Shown piece after piece: positions 33,830-45,103 of a stretch of DNA of 64,000 nucleotides. The stretch lies in assembly GCA_944470555.2 (NCBI GenBank), contig OX104134.1, positions 116,430,701 through 116,494,700 of the forward strand. Reading direction: 5' to 3'. The notes under the pieces were generated by a model, which did no database searches, was not told the origin of the DNA, and saw only the letters and a list, made by a program, of their open reading frames with translations. Made by a program: the position numbers and the translations under genes. Source of the DNA: Heterobilharzia americana. Its lineage: Eukaryota; Platyhelminthes; Trematoda; Strigeidida; Schistosomatidae. The number at the start of each line of letters is the position of its first letter. The stretch's first letter is position 1.

Positions 33830-34810
33830 CCTATTTGATTTCTTCGCTTGTCCATTCTTTTTTGGTGGATTCACTTCATGATACGGAATCTGCTCCTTCT
33901 GTAAGTCGGTTCCGGACGTTTACTACTTGACCTCGGAACCAGTACTCTTCGGAGACTTAGCTCGTCCTTCGCTTTTCTGACCTCCGACTATGTCCTCTTA
34001 GGTGTTCCGACGCAATGGAAGGGAAAGAGCTTACAGTTCAGATGCATATTCATTTTTAGACCCCTTATATCTCTCTTCTGTCTGGGTAGGTCAGATCGGC
34101 CACCGCAGGGATCACACTAGTAGATGCCCTTTGAGCTCTGTCTAAAAGGTCTACGTCACCTTTCAAGCAAGGATTTGCCACCAATATACAGTTTTCTAAT
34201 TTAGACCTAACTGAGGATGTGTGAACATGTCACGAATTGTTTTCATAAACTTTCCACGTAGTGCCCGAAGGGTCCTAAAACTCCGAGCTGCTACCGGTCT
34301 ACAGTGTGCCATCGTTTTCAGGCCATAACTCACTGCGACTCCCGCATCACTGCGGGTCAGTACATATGGTAGAGGAGTCCCATGAATGTCGTAAGTGTTG
34401 CCACGTGTTTGCCCCAAGTGCCTGCTCACAAATTTACTTTCCTTGATAGGTATCAGTCACTTCTGTGACCAGGCAAATGAGCTCTTTAGGTCCGCTTGAA
34501 GTGCAAGTATATCCTCTTCAACCGTAATTTTCCTCCAGATTTTCACATTATCAGCGTAGAGAACCATAAGGAATTCCGTGATATTTGGCAGCTCGTTCAT
34601 ATACAGGAGAAATGGCAGGGGACCTATGAATGTACCCTGAGATACTCCGCTTTCTACTGACATCCAAGAGGATGGTGGAGAATTGATCCTTACTCTTTGT
34701 CTCCTACCAACAGGGAACTCTTTTCTCCATGCAGGCAAACTCTCAGTGATTCGAAAACTTTCCAGTTTCCAAGCAACCTGTACTGAGACACCCTATCGAA
34801 TACTTTACTA
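33830..34810 (-). mobile_element. CR1-like non-LTR element fragment, copy A
   Basis: On the minus strand this holds the last half of RT and the region after it. It aligns in order with copy B at 35230-35860 and with the small piece at 46140-46280 (ATAAGGGGTCTAAA block). Confidence 0.65.
34196..34738 (-). pseudogene. CR1-like reverse transcriptase remnant
   Basis: GVSQGTFIGPLPFLLYMNEL is the G-V-P-Q-G-S-V-L-G-P motif. VLYADNVKIWR is the catalytic box with YADN for YADD, which loses the second Asp. A second frame (34429-34196) continues with PYVLTRSDAGVAVSYGLKT and RSFRTLRALRG, the normal sequel. It is inactive. Confidence 0.7.
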
Positions 34811-35229
34811 AATTCTGTGAAAATGACATACACAGGTACCGTACATTAGATTTAACCTAACTTGCTAAGATTACACTTCTTTTCGGAAAGCTGTCACTAT
34901 ATTTGATTCAGTAAGTCTAGTCAACGATGCCAAAAGTAAAGTCGATGTTTTTCGCTCAGTATCCACTTCCTCTTCGTAACTTCAGCTGAAAAATATTTTT
35001 CTGCAAGTTTTGTTTAGTCACGTTAAAATCTACCATTGTCAAGTTATTATAAGTTTTATCTAATATAAACGTTTTCACGTAAACGCGGGTTTTCAGGTTG
35101 TGACTTTCCCGCTGAATGAAGTGTCAGTTACATGGTAAGAATTTTAATTTCCAATAAGGATTTTTATTAAATGATACTTTCAGAATTTCACTTATCCAAT
35201 AATTCGTGATCAACGGAAACGATGTTCAT

Positions 35230-35860
35230 CATTTTCTTTTGTTCTCTCCTACCATCTCCTCTGAGGTGTTCTGACCTGACAAAAAAAAATTTAGGTTGTT
35301 TAAATCCTGTATAGCATGTGTAAATCTCTTTTTGGTCTCTGATGGGATAGGAAGGTATTCAGCTTGTGAAGTCTTTTCCGTAGGTCAGGTTGGCCACTGA
35401 AGAGACCATACCTGCTGACTTCCTCTAAGCTCTTTCTAGAACGTTTAAGTCACCTTTCAGACAAAAATCTCCCGCTTTTCACAACCCTATAGTTTAGGTC
35501 AAACCAAGGATGTGTATAAAGTGGTGAATATGTCACCACTTATCATAGTTCACTTCGATTCATTGTTCAAATTATCCTAAATCACTGAGCTTCGATCAGT
35601 CGATGGCTTGTTATGTTTTCTTATGTTATGAATCCCAGTACTTTGTTGGTCAGTACTGGAGGTAGAAGAACCCCAGCATTATGGCAGATGTTGCTGTCTG
35701 GATCCCCTATGTACATACTTGTATAATTAACTGCATTGATAGACATCAGTTATTTCACAGATCAAGTTACCATAATGGTTAGGTTTATATCAGTCGTACG
35801 AATATCGTTTTCATCCCTTATTTCTCGCCATCTTTTTACATTAGCATGGAGAACTATGGA
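35230..35860 (-). mobile_element. CR1-like non-LTR element fragment, copy B
   Basis: More decayed relative of copy A in the same orientation. Shared landmarks are a TGGCCACTG/GATCGGCCACCG block, CACCTTTCA with CCTC..GCTCT before it, GGATGTGT near the end of RT, and a TTACATTAGCATGGAGAACTA segment matching the YAD box of copy A. An RTE-like 3' end abuts it at 35865. Confidence 0.5.
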
Positions 35861-35864
35861 AAGA

Positions 35865-35955
35865 CTGACAAAACCAACGTAGAACCTAGCATACAGGTTT
35901 ATTGGTTCAAGTTACCACACTTCACTCCAAAATATCCAATTATGTCTTTTGCCTT
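35865..35955 (-). mobile_element. Short RTE/SR2-like 3' terminus
   Basis: ACCAACGTAGAACC and GGTTCAAGTTACCACACTTC match the terminus seen near 56459 and 60383. Only about 90 bases remain. Confidence 0.5.
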
Positions 35956-36364
35956 GTACTAATCGTCTTCAATTACCTGACTATTTTATATCTTTTTGAC
36001 GAGGGTAGGAGTACCACGATTCATCTTATTCCTAAAGTTCACATAAGAGAATAGCCTCTTCTGATGTTTCTTTTGTATCGTGCATGAGATATGTTTCAAA
36101 ACATGTTCTGAACTGCTGGAACGAAGCAGTATTGGTATTTGAGACTTCTTAGTAATGTTTCTGAACGACTATCGATCGCTATTTCTGATCTCCCTAATAA
36201 TCCTCCCACTAGCCTTTATCTCCATTGATCATCACTTATGCTAATCAGTTAATATGACCAAATTGACTGCATATGGTTGTATTCAAGTCCCATAGGAATG
36301 GAAAAGGAGCTACTACGCATGCTGTCGTGGGCTGTCATCTACTGTCCTTCAAGATTGTTAAGAA

Positions 36365-36720
36365 AATCATCAAGGTAGCATTCATCACAGACAGACAGTT
36401 GGAGAACCACTAAAAGCTTGAGAGCACTGGACATCATTTTGGTTTTAGTATGGAACTCCTCAACAGTATTTAATCAGCTAGAGATTGAACTTAGGAATTT
36501 CAGGTTTTACGGCAAATATATTAACCATTAAGCTACTGGGTCTGAGTTCAACGGTTCACAGTTTCCTACTTCTGTTAATTCGCAATATAGCACTACTATC
36601 ATCCAAGGTCTTCAGTTGGGATCCGCTTGGCTACCAACGGGTTGATCCCACAGGTCACGGCTTCTCATTAGAACTTCGAAGCATGTCACTTATGAGCGCA
36701 ATACAGTAATTCATTTTGAG
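36365..36720 (-). mobile_element. tRNA-derived retroposon (SM-alpha-like), copy 1
   Basis: On the minus strand it has a tRNA-like head (A-box-like TAGCTTAATGGTTAA near 36520-36535, B-box-like AGTTCAATCTC near 36480-36490). A section like a degraded hammerhead follows (TTGAGGAGTTCC, near 36455), then CCAGTGCTCTCAAGCTTTTA. Copy 2 directly follows. It would be transcribed by RNA polymerase III and copied by a partner LINE. Confidence 0.55.
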
Positions 36721-36744
36721 GTTATTGAAGATTTAATGTTTAAG

Positions 36745-36960
36745 GTAGCTTTTATCATGGACTGAAATCAGTTGAAGAACCATTGGAGATCTGGGAGCAC
36801 TAAACACTCGTTTCGTTGCAGTATGGGACTCCTCAGCAGTATGCACCCACAATCTGTCTAAGGATCAAACTAAGGACCTCTAGGTTTCAATGGTGAAAAA
36901 CTATTGGTTCTATAAATTATATTTACCAATAATTAGATTCATTCAAACCGCATTTATAGC
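36745..36960 (-). mobile_element. tRNA-derived retroposon (SM-alpha-like), copy 2
   Basis: Shares with copy 1 the GTTGAAGAACCATT / GAGCACT.. / GTATGGGACTCCTCAGCAGT order (as read on +), then a degraded tRNA-like part (GGATCAAACTAAGGACCT). It carries the best-preserved hammerhead core of this group. Confidence 0.55.
36808..36840 (-). ncRNA. Hammerhead ribozyme motif in retroposon copy 2
   Basis: On the minus strand the first core strand CTGAGGA (complement of 36830-36836) and the second core strand GAAA (complement of 36811-36814) are both intact, with GTCCC opening stem II. The stem II partner strand reads GCAAC, so only its first two base pairs form well. SM-alpha retroposons of schistosomes are known to encode hammerheads. 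This copy may have reduced or no activity. Confidence 0.5.
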
Positions 36961-38920
36961 GCTCTAGGAAATTATTTCAACAACCCTCTGAATATCCTTA
37001 CCATATTTGTAATACCTGTTTTCATAAATATTCCCACCAACTTGTTGTTTACGCGTTCACTGTTTGTTTCAGTAAAGAACCTCCCGAATTCATCGTTGCT
37101 CCGCTGTCCTCTCCATAATTTGAAAATAAATAAGGTCAGAAAATCAAATTGGCATTATCAGTAGCTGTAATCTCACTGCTGACTAGGTGGCGACGAAAAG
37201 TGTGTTATTCCTCTTCTAGCTCTTTTATCATTGTTTAGGATTTACTAATAATTCCTGGAAGATCTTTTGCCGATTTGTTGACATTGTCCTATTGCTAGAA
37301 AGTTCATATACCTACAGTTGTCAGTTATCGATGTGTGAGGTTAGTAAGACAACTCAGTTCGCTGATAATCACATTCACAACTACTTTAATCAATTAAAAT
37401 AGAAAATGTTACTAATGTCCTTCGTGACTTATTACTCGGCATTTTTCTTTCTGTTTTATTAGTCTCATTTGTGAGTGGCAGTGCTTGGGAACGAATTAGC
37501 GTTCTCAGTACTAACTGACTTTGAAGTCTTTTTGCTCTGGCACAGTAGTCTAGGGAGTCCCGCTCTACCAACGGAGGTTTAGTCAGCCAGGTAGCAATAG
37601 GTGTTCATATGGTGGCCAAGTATGAGGTTTCATTTATTACAGAAGCATTATAAGTGATTTTCGAAAAGCTTTTTTCGAGCCATATGGTGGTTGCACCAGC
37701 AGAGGATTTTTCACTACAAATAAGTTTTTAAAGTTTTTGTTTTCATTTACCTATTTGTTCCGAATGACTGAATAATTGCTAGACTAGATTGATAACACAA
37801 GCTTTCAGCAGCTCTGCCAATCAGTAAAGCAATAAGCAGTAGTGGTAGTTCCTCAGTGGTAACCGTTACTGCTGACTCTATGAGAACATGTGGTTCGTCT
37901 AACCCACTGGGCTTACATACCAATGCTAAAGCTCTGAAAAAGTCATAAAATGACTTTAAAAGGAAGCTCACAGAGCGAGAAACTTGATAACCCATAATTT
38001 GAAGATAGAAATATAAGTCATTCAGCAGTCACAAACCTCACAAATGAGCTATTTGGGCCCCTATTGACCTCCTGTAGGATTGCATTACATACACTGATTT
38101 TCGTGTTATCTAGTCATAAGTGCTAACAAAACCATGTTGATAACGAAGAAGTGCGGTCAGAACGTTAGAAGACTGACCACTGCTGTGCCTCCAACAATCT
38201 GATATCAGTTAAAAAGCACCATGATGCCAAGTCGCCTAGCTTGGGAAGTACATAACAAAACGGTTGATATGATTTGGTCAGCGCTGAGGACTAGACAACA
38301 TAATAGCTTAGTTCTGAGATCGCCAACTGCAACACTGATTGCTGTGGTTCCGATACAGGGCATCCTGATGGTTGCGTGTAAATAACTACCACCTAAAATA
38401 GTCCAGCATACTTACATGCAGTGTATTACTTTCTGTTTACGATTGTAAGACATGGCTACTCAGAGTAAATAACGTTAAATTGTTCCGTTCATCATAACAT
38501 CGGTACCTTAAGAATACTTCCCATGTTTGGTGGTAGAACAACTGGAGTTAAATTTTAGTTTATTGGGCAAGAAATTCACGGGGGATAGTGATTCTGTAAA
38601 ATTACCCTGATTGAGTTTTCTTTGAAATGTATTACGTTCACTAGAATGGGATTAAACTGAAGTAAAAAAAAAACTGTAGCTGATCCCAGAAACACATTAC
38701 ACTGACTAATGTGTTTGTTCCCCCTTGGATTTTGTGAGTCATGTACTGGAGTGAGAGTTAACTGATTGGGATCATCAAAAAGTAAGAAGCCAATGACATG
38801 AGGTCTTTCTCGTCATCGCACACTTCCGTGAAACTCTGAAGAAATAGAGGTTAGTTTCTTAGTCATAAAATTTATCTAGAATGGTCCATTTTTTGTAGTC
38901 TATTTTAAGTCAGATAGAAG
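36961..38920. other. Unassigned stretch
   Basis: No recognisable gene or element. Short open frames at 37386-37571 and 37747-37995 lack motifs. Confidence 0.4.
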
Positions 38921-38924
38921 GAAG

Positions 38925-39725
38925 AAAAATAAAATCAACGTTGAACTTCGCAAACAAGTTGATCGCCTGAAGCTGCCACACACTTCACAATAGTTTACAA
39001 AAAACAGGCGCATAGAAAAAGAGTGGTATTCAAGAAGATAAAGTTGTACGAGAGGATAAACAATTTGAAGATAAAAGTTAATGTGAATATTTAAGCCTTG
39101 GGATATGTAAAGAAGTAAACTTTTCTGCGCCATTGTGACTGATTTTCAGCCATGTCACCAAAGTCCTCAATCACTGATTTCTATCGTCTTGGAGAGCCCA
39201 ACTAGTCAACCAGCCTACATCTCCCAACACGGCTCGGACCATAAGACAGGGACTTCATCGATTGGCAACACGTATTGATCTGGGCACCCTAAACCCTCTT
39301 CCAATCTAGCATGACACATAGAGGTAAGCACTGGTGGGTCGGCATGTCCAAGCCATCTCAGTCGACTAAGATTCACAACCTCATCAAGCTACTTGTCTAT
39401 CTTGCCTCGTACCCTTCGCCTGAACTCATCGTTGCTCACAGGGTGATATCACTAAGTGCTGGTAATGCTACGAAGACTTCTGAAATCGAAACCCAGCAAT
39501 CGCTTCATCTCTTCTCCCTTCAATGCTCGTCTAAGCCGTATAACAGGATAGAATGAATTGCAATGCAGTATACTCATCGTTCGATAGATAGTCGGATATC
39601 TCACCAGTCGGTGCCACAAATGACGCACGTTGGCTAATGCCAAACAGGCTTTCTGTATCCTAGTTGAGATTTTGTCAACAGATGAACCGTTATGGCTTAT
39701 ACAACTCCTCAACTTGATTTAACTG
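38925..39725 (-). mobile_element. 5'-truncated RTE/SR2-like element
   Basis: Minus-strand RT C-terminal region plus 3' tail. The frame at 39712-39452 contains STRIQKACLALANVRHLWHR, the segment after the RT palm, then a broken RSLRSI. The 3' tail ends at ATCAACGTTGAACTTCGCA near 38934, matching the terminus of the other copies. Confidence 0.65.
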
Positions 39726-39844
39726 ATTACTGTCTTCTTGGTGAGTGGACTGAACTATACCGTGCCTTTTAGTCTAAGATTATAGTTACCCCGTTCTCTG
39801 GAGCTCCATAAATATCTTACATTAAGACCCAGCGTCAAAAGTAG

Positions 39845-40030
39845 TTTTCGTCACAAATTATCACCAGTTGAAGAACAACTGAAAATATGGAAGCACTCGA
39901 CATCTGTCTTGTACTAACTTACGATTCCCTAGTAGTACGCACTACTGGTCCAGAATCCAGTCTTTTACTATTTCCTACTTCTACCGCTCCACTAGATACC
40001 ACGGCCAATAAATTCAAACTTCAAACAGAT
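39845..40030 (-). mobile_element. tRNA-derived retroposon (SM-alpha-like), copy 3
   Basis: CAGTTGAAGAACAACTGAAA, GGAAGCACTCGACATCTGTC and TATTTCCTACTTCTACCGCT follow the order of the copies at 36365-36960. The hammerhead core is not preserved. It lies just upstream of the first recognised exon of the CCDC112-like gene. Confidence 0.45.
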
Positions 40031-40067
40031 GACAAACAGTTAATCTATTCAAATTTTTGTTTTACAG

Positions 40068-40161
40068 TTCATGATAAAGTATAGTTGAACATGATGAAGC
40101 AACAGTGTAAGAATGAGATTCACGAAAACCCCACAAATAATCTACGTTTACTTGATTATCA
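40068..40161 (+). CDS. CCDC112-like exon 1 (start codon at 40091)
   Basis: The acceptor TTTGTTTTACAG precedes it, so an untranslated exon lies upstream. It encodes MMKQQCKNEI and onward and ends at CA|GTAAGT. A six-codon upstream open frame begins at ATG 40071 and overlaps the leader. Coding part 71 bases, leaving phase 2. Confidence 0.6.
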
Positions 40162-43100
40162 GTAAGTATACTAATATGATCCACTTTTGAATATTACCGT
40201 TTAATTCAGATCAAAAAAACTACATAAAGATTCTACTCAGCTATTAAATAAATTATCATTTCATCATAAAGAAATTAAACTGATTTTAGATAATTATGAA
40301 GATTTGAAATCAGCACTACTAACAGATGGTAGTTTGCTTCTTTTTTAATCATCATTATCATTTATACAATGTACCATAATTTGATTGATTCGTTTAGGCA
40401 AAAAGTATTATAACAGATTGTTCAAGTTTCGAACATTAGTAGAAGCATTCAGTACAAAGAAAGCAAAGATTACAAACAAAGAAGCAAGACATAGTAGTTG
40501 TATGTAGCCTCTGTGTTTTAAACAGAGTTGAAAATTATTGAGATATTTTCAAATAGGTATTATAAAAGATTTGCAAGAACTAATGCAAAGTATCGAAGAG
40601 ATCTTAACAGAAAATAAAGCGGAAGAAAGAATGATGTAAGTGATTTTATTTCAATATATGGTTTGTAGACATTTATTGGTCTGAAAGTAGTTTTCCTCAC
40701 ATGCCATCATTATCTGAACACGCAGGGAAAGCTGGACAACTTTTTTGTTCCAGTTTGAAACTACTCACCAGTGTTTCACCCTCGACTTCAAGAGCAATGG
40801 AACCTAGGAGCATCAAATCACATGTGGAGTGTGTTACCATCTAGCCGTTATTTCCTACTCCTGTCAACTCGCTGTATAGCTTATCCATAATCCAATGTCA
40901 TCGATGGATATCCGCCTCCCTCCCGACTTTAATCACCCTACAGTTCAAAGTTTTCCCTCTTTTGTGGCCGACCAAAACACAAGTGTTTCCGGATCTTAAT
41001 CCAGTTATGGAGTGTGTACTTTGCAAATACCTGATTTGTTTCTTGGTATGATCAGACTTCTGAAGCAGCTTGTCATAATGTAAGTGGTTTGAACTATTTG
41101 TTTCACTAAGCTGAGTTGATTCGAGCATACTGATGATAAAGTCGGCACCAAACGACTAAAACAACCGTACACCGATAAGGTCACCTTGATCATCCTAACT
41201 TGTCTACAAATGTTCATGTCACTCAGATTTTCCAAGCGGTTGATACTACACTTTGGGTAGTTTACTGCTGATCGGCTATCAGAAAATGAAAGGATTTCAT
41301 CCTAGCTAAAATTTAACTGCAGAAAATCTTCTTAGCGAAATAAAAGAACCATTTCCCAAGACTATAATGATTATCTTTTCATTTTATTTTCATGATTAGC
41401 GCTGAGGCTTTACTTCAACAAGAAGTTGATTTATGGCAAGATTGTTTAAATTTGGAGCGTCAAATTGACTATTGGGAGAATGACTCTAAAATGGGGGAGA
41501 AAATCAACTCAAAAAGGCAGAATAAAAGACAATCAATTAATTTATCTGCACGCTTAGGCATCACAAATAATCTGCCAGCAGAAATCTGTGATTTTCAGGT
41601 GAGAGTTCTGTAACACAACTTTGATGAAATAAAAAAATGATCGATTTGAAGTCTCGAAATAAAATATCGGTTTAACTGTAAAATCCTTCACATACGGTTT
41701 ACAAACCTGTACTATTGGTGTCATTGAAATCTGATTGTTTGTTTCAAAGGTCATTCTGATAGCCGACCTTCGCGTATAATATATATATATATATATTATT
41801 AGTCCCTTGGGTTCCTAGTGGAACATAGGGCTTCAGTAGCACGTCTCCAGTGAACTCTGTTCTCTGAGATCTTTTGAACCTGGTTCCACGACAGCCCACA
41901 AGCTCTCATTTCCTCTTCGCACGACCTCCTCCATGTCACCCTCAAAAAGGACGTCCAACTCGTCGCTTCCCATGGGGATTCCACTCGAGAAAAAGGCCTG
42001 ACGCGTGATGTCCCCAGTCGGCCTTCTCAGTGCATGCCCAATCCATCTCCACTTCTTCCTGCATATTTGTTGCGTGATAGGTTCTTGGTTGGTTCGTTCC
42101 CAGAGTTCCTTGTTGCTTATTCTTTCTGGCCATCTGATCTTCAGTAAAAAGCGAGCGTAAGCAGTTGTTGATGAATGTCTGTAGTTTATTGGAAATGCCT
42201 TTCGTGACGCGCCAAGTCTCTGAACCATACAGGAGCACTGACTTGACGTTGGTGTTGAAAATCCGTATCTTGTTCCGCATGCTGAGTGCAGAAGATCTCC
42301 ACACTGGTTTCAGGCTAATGAACGCCTGTCTTGCTTTTCCGATTCTGACTTTGACGTCCTCGTCCGTTCCGCCTGTAGTTGAAACAGTGCTTCCTAGATA
42401 AGTGAAGGAGGTTACTTCCTTTAAGTTTCTCCCGTTGACGGTGATTGGAGTTTGTTGTTGTTGTTGATGGTGGTGGTGCGGTATCTTCATCACTTCTGTC
42501 TTCTCTATATTCACCTGAAGTCCCGTCTTCGCTGCCTCTTCTATCAACTTGTTAGTTTTTGCCTGCAGATCTTCAAGTTTGTGTGACATTAGGCACAAGT
42601 CATCGGTGAAATCCAAGTCTTCTAGGTTCTTTTCCTCAATCCAGCGTATCCCCCTCTTCTCGCTCCACACTGTTTGCTGCATGATCCAGTCCACCACAAT
42701 CAGGAATATCATGGGGGATAGTAGGCAACCTTGTTTCACTCCTGTCTTCACTTCAAACGCATCACTGAGCTTCCCATTGTGAATTACTTGGTATGTGGCA
42801 TCTTCATATAGTTGTTGAATGAGGCGGATAAAGGTTTGCGGTACTCCGTAGTATTGAAGCAGTTTCCAAATTACTTCTCGGTCGACGCTGTCAAAGGCCT
42901 TCTCAAAGTCGATGAAGTTGAGGTAGAGAGCTGATTGCCATTCTATGCTCTGTTCTATGATGATGCGTAGCGTTGCAATTTGGTCTGCACATGATTTGTT
43001 TTTTCTGAAGCCTGCCTGTTCCGGTCGCAGTTTTGAATCCAGTGCATCTTTAAGCCTCTCCAGGATGATGCGGCTTAATATTTTACTTGGGGTGGACAGG

Positions 43101-45036
43101 AGAGTGATTCCGTGCCGGTTCTTGCAAGCACTGAGGTCTCCTTTCTTCGGCAGTTTGACAAGGTAACCCTTCTTCCAATCAAAAGTCAGGTACCTTCTCT
43201 TCCTTCCACACCTTCTGCAATAGTGGTGTGAGCATGTCGGCTGTTGTCTCTGCATCTGTTCTCAGTGCTTCTGGCGGTATTCCATCTGGTCCTGCTGCTT
43301 TACCGCATTTCAGTAGCTTTATGGCGTTCAGGACTTCCATTTTCGCTGGGGGATTTATGTTCACTTGTAATTCAGCGGCTGCAGGTGGTATTTCTGGACG
43401 AAGTGCAGGTGGTGGTCGATTCAAGAGCTTCTTGAAGTGGTCGGCCCATCGTTTCCTTTGTTCCTCTTCTTTCGTAATTAAATTTCCTTCTTCATCTTTT
43501 ATTGGTTTCATCTGTGTTCATCTCTTCCCTGATAGCAACCTAGTTATTTGATACAATGTCGTCAGGTCTCTCTTACCTGCAGCCTGTTCTGCTTCACTTG
43601 CCAGTGTTTCGTAGAAGTGTCTTTTGTCTTTCCACGCACTCTTCTTCACTTCTTTGTCCAGTGTTTTATACATCGTGCTCAGTTCCCCTTGTCGTTGAGC
43701 ATCCTTGCGCTGGTTTATCTTCTGCTTCATCGTCCTCCTCTCCTCTATCAGCTTCCAGGTATCCGTCGAGATCCATTCCGTGTCTTCTTTCTTCTTCCTT
43801 CCTAATACTGTTGTGCAGGTTTCTTTCCACATAGCTTTCAAAGACTTCCAGTGTTCTTCCACACAGGTTTCTTCAGGGATGTTGCTCGATATCTCCCATT
43901 TTGTCTTGATGGCTGCCGTGAAGATCTCCTTTGTAGTTTCATCCTTCAGTTTCCGAGTGTTGTACTTGAATTGAGGTCTATCACCAGCTTCCTTGAAGGC
44001 TTTTAACTTGATTTGGTAGGTTCCTTGCACTAGATAGTGGTCTGAACCTACATCTGCTCCTTTCCTTGACCTTGTGTCAAGTAGGCTGCGTCTCCATTTT
44101 CTTGAGATTGAGATGAAGTCGATTTGATTTTTAGTGTGTCCATCTGGTGAAATCCATGTCGCTTTGTGGATATCTTTGTGCCTGAACACACTGCCTCCAA
44201 TCACCAAATCGTTGAATGCACAGAATTCTGCAAACAATTCTCCATTCTCATTCATTTCACCTAGCGCCTCTCGACCCATGGTTAGTTCTCTTCCCGTGTT
44301 GTCCCCTCCCAGTTTGGCATTCATGTCGCCCATTAGAATTTTGATATCGCCAACTGACGTCTTGTCCAGTGTTGATTGAAGTTGTCTGTAGAATTCCTCC
44401 TTCTTCTCTTGCTCTGCATTATTTGTAGGTGTGTAGCGTATCATTGTATGATTGTGACCTTTCTTCCTTTTGAGTTGAATCTTGCTGTCATGATCCTGGA
44501 AGAGATTGGTTCCCACTGTATGAGAGCCTTCGATGCTCTTGAGGACATCATGATAACCACTCAAAAACTCAGTGTGCAAAAATCGTGGTTGTCGTCTGGG
44601 TGACAAAAACGGAGTAGATTATTGATTCTCCAGTTGACAGTTTGGAGAGTCCACTCCCATTCCATCTGCTTTCGCAAATCCCAAGCACTTCGATGTTATA
44701 CCTTCTCATCTCCTTTGCAATCTGGGCTGCCTTATTGGGTTCAAACATGGTGCGGACATTCCATGTCCCCACGTTTACTTTCGCTTTCATCGAGAGAAGA
44801 CACATCGGCCAATTGGCTTCCCGAAAAAAGGCTTTCACCAACTGTCGTCATTTTGCCTCTCCGATTCCAGCGGGGTATAAGTTTGTTTTCATTTTTTATA
44901 TTTTATTTGTGCTTTGAAGTTTGTTTAGCGGTTAGATTTGTTTTACGGGGTAGGGTTGCTAGCCTATGCCCAACCTTCCCTCTTTACCCGGGCTTAGGAC
45001 CGGCTAGTAACTAGTGAACTAGTTAACCAGGCGAGG

Positions 45037-45103
<67 letters not shown>

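Larger units (their letters stand above)
41796..45022 (-). mobile_element. Nearly full-length RTE-like non-LTR retrotransposon
   Basis: About 3.2 kb, antisense in intron 5 of the CCDC112-like gene. Order on the minus strand: 5' leader from about 45022 (GTTCACTAGTTACTAGCC), endonuclease (44841-43900), linker, RT (43255-42250) and C-terminal region to 41833, then the 3' end. This length and APE-plus-RT layout is that of RTE elements such as schistosome SR2. There is one once-continuous frame, now broken by at least three frameshifts or stops. It is bounded by AT repeats on both sides. Confidence 0.88.

Noticed and set aside
39887..40084. 65-codon frame just before the CCDC112-like start
   Set aside because: It overlaps a retroposon and a splice acceptor, and ends in another frame; not an exon of the gene.
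43228..43834. Plus-strand frames over the RTE-like element
   Set aside because: Shadows of the minus-strand endonuclease and RT frames.
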